A stretch of DNA of 64,000 bases from Candidatus Nomurabacteria bacterium (lineage in GTDB: Bacteria; Patescibacteriota; Saccharimonadia; Saccharimonadales; Saccharimonadaceae), in assembly GCA_020631935.1 (NCBI GenBank), contig JACKGP010000004.1, forward strand, positions 1 through 64,000. The letters run 5' to 3'. Numbering within the stretch: the stretch's first letter is position 1; every line of letters begins with the position of its first letter. Positions 38,711-47,161 of this stretch are shown here, piece after piece. A program made the position numbers and the translations under genes. The notes below the pieces were generated by a model that saw only the letters and a list, made by a program, of their open reading frames with translations, had not been told where the DNA came from and made no database searches.

Positions 38711-40834
38711 TTAAAGCTTTTGCAATCTGGCAAATTCAACGTTTAGCTTTTTATTCTGACCACTGTCAAAATCTACACTTACGGCCATTCCGTCGATATC
38801 CACCACTATGCCGTCACCAAACTGCGGCGAACGTACACGATCATCTATATCAAAAGGCATCTCCATAGAAAAATCATCGTACTCAGGAGGCGCAGCAAAC
38901 TGCTCATCGGCCGAGCCTACGTTGCAGCCCATGTCCGCCAAAAAGCGGCTAGGCGAACCATAAGCGCGCTGGCCAAACTGAAGACGGCTAGCGGCGTGAA
39001 GTAGATACAGCTCCTCTCTAGCGCGCGTCATGCCGACATAGCAAAGGCGCCTCTCCTCCTCTAGTTCAGACCTTCCTTGATCAAAAACTCTTGAATGCGG
39101 GAAGATACCTTCCTCTAGTCCAACCATAAACACAACAGGAAACTCCAGACCCTTTGCGGCATGCAAAGTCATCAAGGTGACATTATCACTACTGGTCTCT
39201 GTGTCCTGACTAGAAAGCAAAGCTACCTCCTCCAAGAACGCCTCTACACTGGCAAACTGTTGAGCGTCCGCCATTAAAGTTTCCAGATTTTCAATTCTAT
39301 CCTCAGAGCCAGCCGATCCGTCGTTTAGAAAATCTCGGTATCTTATTCGCTCAATCAGAGTATTTATTATTTCCGATGGAGGCAGTCCGTCTTCAATCTG
39401 CACACCAATAATAGAAAGTATCGACCCTAGCTCTTTTATCGCTTTGCGTGCTCTTGGGGTTAGAGTAGACGCCTGGTCTGCACCCCTCATAGCACTTAAT
39501 ATGTCCAAGCCTGTTGCTTGCTGCCAAACTAAGAACTTCTCCAGGCTAGTATTGCCAATTCCGCGGGTTGGAACATTGGCAATTCGGCGAAAACTAACTA
39601 CATCTTGTGGTTGGTAAAGCAGCCGAAGATAAGCTATGACGTCCCTTACTTCACGACGATCGTAGAATCTGACGCCGCCGACTATTTGATATGGGATCCT
39701 CGCTTGCAAAAATGCCCTTTCAAAGGTATAGCTCTGAGCGTTCATGCGATATAAAACTGCGAAATCGCTATATTGACGCTTACCGCTAGCCACACTATTT
39801 CGTATCGTCTGAGCAACGAAAAACGCCTCCTCTGCCTCATCGTAGACGCCCTTAACTTCAACTGGCTCTCCGCGACCCAGGCTAGTAAATAGCTTTTTGT
39901 CAGTTCGCTCGGTGTTTTTCAATATCACCGATTGGGCAGCTTCTAGGATTGCGCCTGTCGAACGGTAGTTCTCTTCGAGCTTTACTACCTTAGCACCAGC
40001 AAAATCGCGTTCAAAATTTAATATATTCGTAAAATCAGCATTTCTAAAACTGTAGATTGATTGCCAGTCGTCGCCAACCACACAAATATTCTGATCGCTG
40101 TTGACTAAAAGTTTTACTAATGCATACTGGGCGGCATTGGTATCCTGATACTCGTCAATAAAGATATATTGAAAAGTTTGTTGCCATTTTGCGCGGATAT
40201 CTGAATCATTTCTCAGTAAATCTACGGTCTGCAGTATTAAATCGTCAAAATCTAGACCATTTGCAGCTTTTCTAGACTTTTCATATTCACGATACACCTC
40301 TGCTACAGCCTTCTGAAACGGCAACTTTGCACTCGACTCATACTCATCTGGAGTCTCTAGCTTATTTTTTGCTGACGATATGGCGCTCGAAACCGCACGA
40401 GGCTTTACCTGCTTGTCGCTAATAGATAGCCGCTTCATTGCTCGCTTTATTAGGCCCAGCCTGTCATCTTCATCAAAAATTACAAAATTACGCGGAACAC
40501 CAATACGCTCCCCATCAATACGAAGCAGACGCACACAGATACTATGAAATGTACCCATCCATGGCATAAAGTCGCGAGGAATAACGCTACTCTCAGCCTC
40601 AGACGGCTTCAAAATCCACCATAACCTAGACCTCATCTCTTTTGCTGCCTTATTTGTAAAGGTGACTGCTAAAATCTGGCTTGGCCAGACCGACTCTTTT
40701 GTAATTAGATATGCAATTCTATGCGTCAAAGTTTTGGTTTTGCCACTTCCGGCACCCGCCAATATCAGCAATGGGCCGCGTGTAGTTTCTACCGCCTCAC
40801 GTTGAGCCGGATTTAGACCCTCTAGAATATCCAT
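38711..40834 (-). CDS. pcrA: UvrD/PcrA superfamily I DNA helicase
   Basis: A 707-residue 3'-5' helicase. Motifs in order: LNPAQREAV (Q motif), GAGSGKT (27-33), FTNKAAKEM (Ia), FIDEYQDTNAAQ (II), VGDDWQSIYSFR (III), LEENYRSTGAI (IV), VTLMTLHAAKGLEFP (V) and YVGMTRAREELYL (VI). A C-terminal SH3-like segment resembles PcrA (DRVRSPQFGDGIVVDIDG). It acts in excision repair and replication. TACAAT (40843-40848, minus) ends 8 nt before the ATG, so it has its own leaderless transcript. Confidence 0.96.
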   Translation of the reverse strand: MDILEGLNPAQREAVETTRGPLLILAGAGSGKTKTLTHRIAYLITKESVWPSQILAVTFTNKAAKEMRSRLWWILKPSEAESSVIPRDFMPWMGTFHSICVRLLRIDGERIGVPRNFVIFDEDDRLGLIKRAMKRLSISDKQVKPRAVSSAISSAKNKLETPDEYESSAKLPFQKAVAEVYREYEKSRKAANGLDFDDLILQTVDLLRNDSDIRAKWQQTFQYIFIDEYQDTNAAQYALVKLLVNSDQNICVVGDDWQSIYSFRNADFTNILNFERDFAGAKVVKLEENYRSTGAILEAAQSVILKNTERTDKKLFTSLGRGEPVEVKGVYDEAEEAFFVAQTIRNSVASGKRQYSDFAVLYRMNAQSYTFERAFLQARIPYQIVGGVRFYDRREVRDVIAYLRLLYQPQDVVSFRRIANVPTRGIGNTSLEKFLVWQQATGLDILSAMRGADQASTLTPRARKAIKELGSILSIIGVQIEDGLPPSEIINTLIERIRYRDFLNDGSAGSEDRIENLETLMADAQQFASVEAFLEEVALLSSQDTETSSDNVTLMTLHAAKGLEFPVVFMVGLEEGIFPHSRVFDQGRSELEEERRLCYVGMTRAREELYLLHAASRLQFGQRAYGSPSRFLADMGCNVGSADEQFAAPPEYDDFSMEMPFDIDDRVRSPQFGDGIVVDIDGMAVSVDFDSGQNKKLNVEFARLQKL

Positions 40835-40848
40835 TTATACCTATTGTA

Positions 40849-42051
40849 CTAGAGAATTCCCGAGAAGTAGAGTGCAGCAGCACCCCCTGCGCCCACCACT
40901 AGTAAAAGTACTATCCAAATGACACGCGTTATGCCAGATTTTTGCTTAGCTGGATGCTGCAGAGGTTGGGTGCCGGCCGCAGTTGCGTATATATCAGCCT
41001 GAGGTTGCTGGGCATTATCTTCTTTTGGAGTTTTAAATTGGTCAGACACCGCGCCACCCCCTATGTTGTTAGCGGCAGATCCGTCTGTGGCGTCTACATC
41101 TTTCGACTCGATAGACACCAACTCGTTCTGTAGTTCTACTGGCATAACAGCCGACTTACTATCTGGCCCGGAAGTAGATGACGAACTGCTCATATTAGCA
41201 TCCAGTGGCCGCTTTTCTACTTTTGCATTTGGTATGAACGGCGAACTATTCGATTGAAGTGTTTTAGGCAGTCCCTTTGCAATCGGATCCTGAGCACGAC
41301 TCGGCTCTTGGCCTGGTACGGTAATGTTAGTAGATTCAGTTGGATCTGCCTTAGGGCTGGTCTCATCAGCTGGCGCTACTGGCTGGGTGACGTCGACAGA
41401 GCTATTGCTTGCAGGGGCATCATTTTCGGTATCAGTATCCGTGCTTTTCTCTGTTGAGTCTAATGATATGGGTGCGCTATCGTCAGATTTTGTTAATAGA
41501 TTACTTTCTGGATTGTTGTCTTGTGCTGCCTCTTGACTATCGGACAATGATTCGCTCTTGCCACCATTACTAGCATCGGCGTCTAGATTTCTGCTCGCAC
41601 TTAAGCCATCTATAGACAGAGAGGCCTTAATCTGCGACGAAGGCTCTAGAGTCTTACCGACTCGTGATGGCGATGATTGAGTCACTGTGGCCGCCTGACG
41701 TGGCTTTCTATGAAAGCCATCTACAACAGTGCCTCGCCTATGCGGAAGTATCGGAGCAGCAGCTACCGGAGGCTCAGCGGCTTCTTGCGAAACAATCTCC
41801 TCCTCACGCTTCACTTCAGGCGAATCGTTTATGTTCGCATCCGCACTTATATCTGTATCTACATTTGGTCGACTATCGGTGGTTGCTGCATCATTATCTG
41901 TTGACGATGGCTGACCGCCCGACTCTGAAGGCGCAGAATCTGAAGTTGTACCTGATGCTGGAGCTGGAGATGACGCTTCTTCATTCTTGTTCGCCTGACC
42001 CAGAAGCGAGCTCATAGCTCTATCTAGCTCATCAAAGTCAAACTCCTTCAT
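40849..42051 (-). CDS. Tail-anchored, largely disordered protein
   Basis: A 400-residue protein of unknown family. The N-terminal motif FDFDELDRAMSSLL looks like a short helical recognition motif. Residues 20-365 are low complexity, rich in Ser, Thr, Asp, Ala and Pro. One membrane helix at the extreme C-terminus (about 375-396, VIWIVLLLVVGAGGAAALYF) leaves only a few residues outside, so most of the chain should be cytoplasmic. AAAGGA lies 6 nt before the ATG and the start is 2 nt after the tpiA stop, tying it to the pgk-tpiA operon. Confidence 0.6.
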   Translation of the reverse strand: MKEFDFDELDRAMSSLLGQANKNEEASSPAPASGTTSDSAPSESGGQPSSTDNDAATTDSRPNVDTDISADANINDSPEVKREEEIVSQEAAEPPVAAAPILPHRRGTVVDGFHRKPRQAATVTQSSPSRVGKTLEPSSQIKASLSIDGLSASRNLDADASNGGKSESLSDSQEAAQDNNPESNLLTKSDDSAPISLDSTEKSTDTDTENDAPASNSSVDVTQPVAPADETSPKADPTESTNITVPGQEPSRAQDPIAKGLPKTLQSNSSPFIPNAKVEKRPLDANMSSSSSTSGPDSKSAVMPVELQNELVSIESKDVDATDGSAANNIGGGAVSDQFKTPKEDNAQQPQADIYATAAGTQPLQHPAKQKSGITRVIWIVLLLVVGAGGAAALYFSGIL

Positions 42052-42053
42052 AC

Positions 42054-42830
42054 CTAGTCCTTTCTGCTATAAACATTATGGGCTATTTCGATAATCGAAG
42101 AAAATTCTTCCAAACGCAAACTAGCGCCACCTATAAGCAGCCCATCAACGCCATTCACCATCAAAAGATCTGTCGTATTGCTCGTTGTCACGCTACCTCC
42201 GTATAGTATACGAATTGTCTCGGAGGTTTTTTTACCAAAAAGATTCTCGATATTGCGTCTAATTACCCTTACGGCTTGCCTCAAGTCATTTGGCGTTGCT
42301 TGATTTCCAGTACCGATAGCCCAGACAGGCTCATAGGCAATAACCATGTCTTTAGCCTCTTCCGCCGTCAAGTTAGCCAAACCACTTATGACTTGACCGT
42401 GCAAAATGTCGCTAGCCTCGCCCTCGGAACGCTCGATAGCCGTCTCTCCAACGCATAGCACTGGCGTAATTCCATTTCGAACAGCCGCCTGAACTTTATT
42501 GCGAATTGACTTCTCGGGCTCTCCAAATAGATGACGACGCTCGCTGTGGCCAATAATTGCATACTTTACTAATCCACGCAGCTGCTGAGCAGACACTTCA
42601 CCTGTAAAGGCACCTTCATCACGCCAATAAAAATTCTGAGCAGTCAGACTCATCTTATAGCGATCAACCTGCAGACTTAACGGCTGCAAGCAAAGACTCG
42701 TCGGTGCAATTGACACCTCTACATTAGTACGTTTTTTGATAGCTTCATTAAGCTTTAGAACATAGATGCTAGCCTGTTGCACCGTAAAGTTCATTTTCCA
42801 GTTGCCGATTATAAGTGCTCGTTTGCCCAC
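42054..42830 (-). CDS. tpiA: Triosephosphate isomerase
   Basis: A 258-residue TIM barrel interconverting dihydroxyacetone phosphate and glyceraldehyde 3-phosphate. Key residues: NWKMN (Asn/Lys), IIGHSERR (His), VIAYEPVWAIGTG (catalytic Glu) and ILYGGSVTTSN (phosphate loop). The start is GTG at 42830 with AAGAAG upstream. It follows pgk in the same orientation, 64 nt away, giving a lower-glycolysis pair. Confidence 0.97.
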   Translation of the reverse strand: MGKRALIIGNWKMNFTVQQASIYVLKLNEAIKKRTNVEVSIAPTSLCLQPLSLQVDRYKMSLTAQNFYWRDEGAFTGEVSAQQLRGLVKYAIIGHSERRHLFGEPEKSIRNKVQAAVRNGITPVLCVGETAIERSEGEASDILHGQVISGLANLTAEEAKDMVIAYEPVWAIGTGNQATPNDLRQAVRVIRRNIENLFGKKTSETIRILYGGSVTTSNTTDLLMVNGVDGLLIGGASLRLEEFSSIIEIAHNVYSRKD

Positions 42831-42894
42831 GCTTTTACTTCTTATCTTAAATACTTATGGTTATATATTTTATTTTAGTTTATCAGGTACAAGC

Positions 42895-44118
42895 CTACGC
42901 GTCTAGTAAAGCCTCTACTCCAGGTAATTTATCACCTGCGATTAACTCCAGGCTGGCACCGCCGCCAGTGGAAACATGCGAGAAGCTTCCTCCTTTTTTA
43001 GCGTCCCAGTCGCGTACGAAATCAGCCGTATCACCACCGCCAATTACAGACGTTACCTCCGGGCTAGTAGCCAAAGCTAGCGCCACTCGAGCAGACCCAT
43101 GCGCAAATGCTTCATTTTCGGCGTAGCCTAGCGTGCCATTCCAGATTACAGTTTTAGCGTCCTTTAGTATATCGACAAACTGCTCAATGGTTTCGTCCCC
43201 AATGTCTAGGGCCATTTTATCAGCCGGGAATTCATCTGCATTAAAACTTTCACGATGACTGGAATGTACATCCTCGCCAGCAGCGAGATCTTTTGGTAAA
43301 ACTAGAAAATCATCTACATTTTCGGCACCCACCTTGTTTTTAGCAAGCTCGTAAATCTCACTAACCTGATCTTCCTGACCATCTTCACATTTGCTCTTGC
43401 CCAAGTTCACACCTGCGACCCTCAAAAAGGTATTTGCCATAGCACCGCCAATCAAAATCTTATCCGCTATTGGCTCTAGTGCTTCGATGACAGGCATCTT
43501 GTCGCTCACTTTTGCACCACCTAAAATAGCGACAACTGGATGTTTGGGCGAGTCCATAACACCACGAATCGAACGAATTTCACGTTCAAGAAGTAACCCT
43601 GCCACACTGGGCGCAAAGCACGTTATAGCATCAGTACTTGCATGCGCCCTATGCACCACACCAAAGCCATCTTGTACAAAGTATCTAGCGCCGGTATCCC
43701 TCGCGATAGATTTAGCAAACTTTTGGTCGTTCGCCTCTTCTTCTTTGTAAAAGCGTAGATTCTCCAACAAAGTAATCGTATTTTTGGATGCTTTCTTTAC
43801 TGCCATGCGAACCTTGTCGCCTATGCAATCCTCTACAAAAATAGCTTTTTTTCCAAGCAACTCGCCCAACCTTTTGGCTACAGGCGCTAAACTGAATTTC
43901 TCTTCACGGCCTTCAGGCCTTCCGAGATGACTTATCAATACGACTTTACAGCCCCTCTTCATCAGGTATCTAATGGTTCCTAGACTGGCTTGAATACGAA
44001 AATCATCAGCAATTTTTCCATCTTCATCTAATGGCACATTGTAATCTACACGTACAAGAACTGTCTTGTTGTCGATCGGTACGTCTTTAATAGTTCTTTT
44101 TGAGAATTTACCCACCAT
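42895..44118 (-). CDS. pgk: Phosphoglycerate kinase
   Basis: A 407-residue two-domain enzyme making ATP from 1,3-bisphosphoglycerate. It begins TVLVRVDYNVPLDEDGKIADDFRIQASL; further motifs are HLGRPEG, AILGGAKVSDKM and IGGGDTADFVRD. A short AAGGA precedes the ATG. With tpiA downstream it supports substrate-level ATP production, as expected for a fermentative CPR cell. Confidence 0.98.
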   Translation of the reverse strand: MVGKFSKRTIKDVPIDNKTVLVRVDYNVPLDEDGKIADDFRIQASLGTIRYLMKRGCKVVLISHLGRPEGREEKFSLAPVAKRLGELLGKKAIFVEDCIGDKVRMAVKKASKNTITLLENLRFYKEEEANDQKFAKSIARDTGARYFVQDGFGVVHRAHASTDAITCFAPSVAGLLLEREIRSIRGVMDSPKHPVVAILGGAKVSDKMPVIEALEPIADKILIGGAMANTFLRVAGVNLGKSKCEDGQEDQVSEIYELAKNKVGAENVDDFLVLPKDLAAGEDVHSSHRESFNADEFPADKMALDIGDETIEQFVDILKDAKTVIWNGTLGYAENEAFAHGSARVALALATSPEVTSVIGGGDTADFVRDWDAKKGGSFSHVSTGGGASLELIAGDKLPGVEALLDA

Positions 44119-44144
44119 ACTTCCTTTAGTGTAGCAAACAAAAT

Positions 44145-45125
44145 CTAATCGTTAAAACCTTTTTCAACCAATTTACGATAGTTCCAGCCACTAGTGCTGC
44201 TGGTTTTATAGCTCCAATAGCAGTGGGTATAACCGAGTTTATCAAACATATTTTGCTGGATTTTAGCAAACTCATGCTGTTTTTCGAAACCTTCCTTGTG
44301 CAAGACTCCGCTCCATTCACCTATCATTACGGGTTGAAAAAAACTAAAAAACCTAAGCCTTAAGCGCCATTTATTCAGTCTGGCGATCTGCTGTTTATAA
44401 TGTAAATGTTTTCTGACACCAAAACAAAAATAAATGTGCACATCCATAATCACCGGATAATGCGACCTTTTCCATAACGCACCAGTCAATAGCCAAGGCA
44501 TAAATGCATCAGAAAAAACTATCCGAGTACCAGGTCGGGCTTTTTTAATAACCCTACGATACGCCCTGCGATAAAAACTTATCAATCGAAAACCATATTT
44601 ATCAGAGTCTGGCTCATTAAGAAGCTGAATACCCCAGATGTGCGGTTCATTTTTATATCGATCAGCTATGCGCTCCAGCACCGAAATAGTTTTATTTTGA
44701 TTATCTCTATTACCCAGCCAGGATATAGTGATACTAGAACTGCCGCTACCGCTATGATCGGCCCGATTCTGAGCACCGACCGCTGCGTGCATATCAAGCA
44801 GCACCCTAAGATTGTACTTTTTGGCCATTTTTACGGCCCAGTCCAACCTATCCACACACTTCACATAGGGCGGCTCATCGCCAAACACCCAATATCCAAA
44901 CGGTATTCGAATTAGCTCAACTTCATTGTCTCTCAGCCACTTAAAATCAGACTCATAAATAAACATCTTCTGATGCTTCTTTATGCTATCGCGGCCTCTT
45001 TTGGATTGAGTTAACTCCCATTCATTTCTTGCATTAAAACCATCAAAAACCTGTGGGGTCATCCACTTTTCAAGGACTAGCCAACCGCCAAGGTTAACAC
45101 CTCGTAGTCCGCTTTGCTTTTTCAT
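44145..45125 (-). CDS. Glycoside hydrolase family 5 (exo-beta-glucanase-like)
   Basis: A 326-residue (beta/alpha)8 glycosidase. It opens RGVNLGGWLVLEKWMTPQVF, typical of fungal-type exo-1,3-beta-glucanases in GH5. The acid/base Glu is in GIQLLNEPDSD and the nucleophile Glu in VMIGEWSGVLH. I see no signal peptide, so it appears cytosolic unless exported by another route; that is unusual for this group. TATAAT (45135-45140, minus) ends 9 nt before the ATG. Substrate is inferred; a beta-1,3-glucan or related oligosaccharide is plausible. Confidence 0.87.
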   Translation of the reverse strand: MKKQSGLRGVNLGGWLVLEKWMTPQVFDGFNARNEWELTQSKRGRDSIKKHQKMFIYESDFKWLRDNEVELIRIPFGYWVFGDEPPYVKCVDRLDWAVKMAKKYNLRVLLDMHAAVGAQNRADHSGSGSSSITISWLGNRDNQNKTISVLERIADRYKNEPHIWGIQLLNEPDSDKYGFRLISFYRRAYRRVIKKARPGTRIVFSDAFMPWLLTGALWKRSHYPVIMDVHIYFCFGVRKHLHYKQQIARLNKWRLRLRFFSFFQPVMIGEWSGVLHKEGFEKQHEFAKIQQNMFDKLGYTHCYWSYKTSSTSGWNYRKLVEKGFND

Positions 45126-45140
45126 TGGTTGCTAATTATA

Positions 45141-45518
45141 TTATGCGCTATCACGAGCATAGCTACGCTTTAGCTTGGCTAGCACAGCACGAGTCTTGCC
45201 AATATGGCCAACGTGATTTTCTTTATATTTACGAAGTTGGTTGGCAAGCTTAGCCTCTACGATATCAATTGCAGCCATCACGTTTAAAGTAGAGTCTTTT
45301 GCGCTCAGATGCTTATCTGGTACGCGCAGCAACACTTCCGCTTCGTACTTATTGCCGTTACTGCCATTTATCTCACGCAATTTTATCTCGGCAGATACGC
45401 TTTTACGTGCATGACGCGGCAGGAATCGATCTAGACGACCGATCTTTCGAAGGATATATTTCCTTGTGCGCTCATCTGGAGTGTATTTTACTCCTGTGAC
45501 TTGGATTGATTTAATCAT
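45141..45518 (-). CDS. hpf: Short hibernation-promoting factor HPF
   Basis: A 125-residue ribosome-associated protein that blocks the decoding site during starvation. It shows the HPF/RaiA fold: IKSIQVTGVKYTPDERTRKYILRKIGRLDRFL, then KHLSAKDSTLNVMAAIDIVEAKLANQLRKYKE. It lacks the C-terminal dimerisation domain of long HPF. I start at the ATG at 45518 because GGAAGGAGGGG lies just upstream. The longer ORF (to 45569) runs through a TATAAT box (about 45555-45560), which is more likely the promoter. Confidence 0.93.
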   Translation of the reverse strand: MIKSIQVTGVKYTPDERTRKYILRKIGRLDRFLPRHARKSVSAEIKLREINGSNGNKYEAEVLLRVPDKHLSAKDSTLNVMAAIDIVEAKLANQLRKYKENHVGHIGKTRAVLAKLKRSYARDSA

Positions 45519-45640
45519 GTGCCCCTCCTTCCGGTTAGGAAATGTGGTTGTACTGCTATTATACTCCATTTTTGAATTGTTTTATAGCTTGCTAAAATTG
45601 GTAGTTTTTGCTATGATTTCTCGAGTAGAATAGATTTTAC

Positions 45641-45715
45641 GGCCTCATCGTCTAACGGTTAGGACACCAGGTTTTCATCCTGGCAATCGGGGTTCGATTC
45701 CCCGTGAGGTCACCA
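45641..45715 (+). tRNA. tRNA-Glu (anticodon TTC), probable integration site
   Basis: A 75-nt gene with acceptor GGCCTCA/TGAGGTC (one G-T), anticodon arm CCAGG-TTTTCAT-CCTGG (TTC), T-arm GGGGTTCGATTCCCC and encoded CCA. The recombinase remnant on the opposite strand ends inside this gene, the usual arrangement when an element has integrated at a tRNA 3' end. I did not find a second copy of the 3' end in the window, so a right attachment site is unproven. Confidence 0.96.
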
Positions 45716-46337
45716 AATCAGAATTATTCGCCGAATTATCGGCGATTTTTTCTATTAACAGATAAGATTTAATCTTTTCTGCGGTTCCAAAACCAGTTTC
45801 AAAGTCGTACACAATTCCATTCGGGAAAAGTAACAGTTGTATATCCTGTCGTATGTTGGTATTTGCACGGTTCCAGAAAATGTCAGGCGTCTTTATAAAG
45901 CTCATGGCGTCGTCTACAATTCGCTCTTTCTCCTTAACGTAAGCGTCAGCCTCTATTCGCTCGTTTTCTAAGTCTTCAATTTTCTGTTTAATGGTAACAA
46001 TTTGAGCGTTCTTATCTTCTTCCGTGATTTTATCCATGATGTACTTCTCATTGGTAGACTTGCGGAGGTTACGGTAGTAGTCAATCTCGTCCGTGATACG
46101 CTTAGCGTTCTCGACAGCTTGTCCGTACTCATCATTCCACGCTCTCAGCACGAGTTCCTTGAAAAGGCGTTCTGTTGCGGTTAATGGCCGTAAATGCTCC
46201 AGAGCCTCTCTAAAACGCTTGTGGGCTATATCTGAATCACCACCAGAACTTCTGCCTGTTACTTTCTTCTGACAAGTAGCTTGGTTACAGTGGTATTTAC
46301 CTCCGCATGGTGCGGACAAGTGTTCTGCAGCCAACAA
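45675..46337 (-). pseudogene. Serine recombinase C-terminal remnant
   Basis: The ORF encodes the C-terminal part of a large serine recombinase: a zinc-ribbon end (KYHCNQATCQKK), a long coiled-coil (about 95-150; KQKIEDLENERIEADAYVKEKERI) and the terminal segment FWNRANTNIRQDIQLLLFPNGIVYDFETGFGTAEK common to such integrases. The resolvase catalytic domain and DNA-binding recombinase domain are absent. In-frame stops and GC-rich foreign sequence begin directly upstream at about 46.34 kb. The last 13 or so codons are antisense to tRNA-Glu. It is probably inactive and marks one end of an integrated element. Confidence 0.7.
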
Positions 46338-46364
46338 GGCCGTGAACTACTCGCCGCACCATGC
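46305..46364. repeat. 11-bp inverted repeat at the composition boundary
   Basis: GCATGGTGCGG at 46305-46315 is the exact reverse complement of CCGCACCATGC at 46354-46364. Nested inside are TTCTGCA (46323-46329) and TGCAGAA (46362-46368). The pair spans the point where the recombinase frame is broken and GC-rich DNA begins, so it may mark an insertion or rearrangement junction. Confidence 0.55.
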
Positions 46365-46369
46365 AGAAT

Positions 46370-46696
46370 TCAGGAGGTTGCCGAGAACACGACGTTTCGA
46401 AACGACACTGCGGTCGAACCAAAAAGGTCGGTGTCCTTGTAGCGACAGAGCTGGATTGCCAGCCGCACGTTAACCGTCTTGATGTCGACGATCATCTGCC
46501 GAATGGGCACGCCGCTCTTGAGCAGCCAAACCATCAGCTGACGGACCTCGTCCTGGTCCTCACAGAAGTTCAGCAGCTTACGCTGCGTTGACCGCAAGAT
46601 CAGGTTCTTCGTCTTCGACTCGCTTCGAAACATCTCGTCCATCACTGGATCGATTCGGAGTTCCTCCTGCGTCGGCTTGTTTGTCAAACCGAACAC
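46370..46696 (-). CDS. Unrecognised 108-residue protein in GC-rich island
   Basis: A mostly helical, charged protein with no signal peptide, for example KTKNLILRSTQRKLLNFCEDQ and QMIVDIKTVNVRLAIQLCRYKDTD. Its codons are visibly richer in G and C than those of surrounding genes. The start is GTG at 46696; the TTG three codons later has AAGGGG at better spacing and is an alternative. A consensus promoter on the minus strand (46751-46779) would give a 48-nt leader. It may be a regulator of the divergent cassette, but nothing in the sequence proves it. Confidence 0.5.
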   Translation of the reverse strand: MFGLTNKPTQEELRIDPVMDEMFRSESKTKNLILRSTQRKLLNFCEDQDEVRQLMVWLLKSGVPIRQMIVDIKTVNVRLAIQLCRYKDTDLFGSTAVSFRNVVFSATS

Positions 46697-46746
46697 CCCT
46701 TTCTGTAGGGTTCGTACGCCTTATCCAGAACATCTGGAGCGTATCA

Positions 46747-46800
46747 AAACACTATATACCTATTGACAATCTCTGTCAAATGTTTTCATATATAGTGTTT
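46747..46800. promoter_or_regulatory. Nested palindrome with divergent promoter elements
   Basis: The outer arms AAACACTATATA (46747-46758) and TATATAGTGTTT (46789-46800) are exact reverse complements. The inner arms ATTGACA (46762-46768) and TGTCAAA (46774-46780) are a second near-dyad. On the minus strand TTGACA (46774-46779) and TATAGT (46751-46756) are separated by 17 nt, a near-perfect sigma70-type promoter for the 108-residue gene. On the plus strand TTGACA at 46763-46768 faces a weaker -10. This looks like an operator shared by divergent units. Confidence 0.6.
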
Positions 46801-46887
46801 ACAGCCTGCTTAACACCGCTACATTTGGTGTTTTTATATCTGGTAATACAATTTATTTGCGCTAGTGTTTATTTTGTGTTGTATATA

Positions 46888-46916
46888 TTGACAATTTATA
46901 TATTTTGTGCTAATGT
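46888..46916 (+). promoter_or_regulatory. Promoter of the GC-rich secreted-protein unit
   Basis: TTGACA (46888-46893), 17-nt spacer, TAATGT (46911-46916). Transcription should start near 46923, giving a leader of about 365 nt before the ATG at 47290. The AT-rich context differs from the flanking GC-rich coding DNA. Confidence 0.6.
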
Positions 46917-46929
46917 GATAATAACCTCA

Positions 46930-46992
46930 ATGGGAGGTGGGAGAGGAAACGGGAGAACCTACGGAAGTATCCCCGATTCACCCCTTTTGTGA
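46930..46992 (+). CDS. 20-residue leader ORF, possibly a leader peptide
   Basis: ATG at 46930 begins a 20-codon ORF (MGGGRGNGRTYGSIPDSPLL) ending TGA. It lies about 7 nt after the predicted transcription start, so it could be translated as a leaderless ORF at the 5' end of the long leader. Glycine and arginine dominate the N-terminus. It may be a regulatory leader peptide or chance; the evidence is its position alone. Confidence 0.3.
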   Translation: MGGGRGNGRTYGSIPDSPLL

Positions 46993-47161
46993 AGAGGAGT
47001 TATTTAACAACTTAGCCAAGTAGTCACTAGCAACTACCCAGTTGTTAGTGAAGTGTATAACTAGATAGTCATTGGGTCTTTATGCTCGCTTGAGTACTTT
47101 CGTGCTCGCAGAGCTAAGCCCATAATATGACATCAACTACTGCAAATAGGATCCTTCCTTT

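Noticed and set aside
45519..45569. Longer N-terminus for HPF
   Set aside because: The extra codons include a TATAAT box and the ribosome site of the shorter ORF; the HPF fold begins at the internal ATG.
46588..46992. 134-codon plus-strand ORF across the divergent promoter region
   Set aside because: It runs antisense through the 108-residue gene and through both promoters. Only its last 20 codons, from the ATG at 46930, have a plausible start context.
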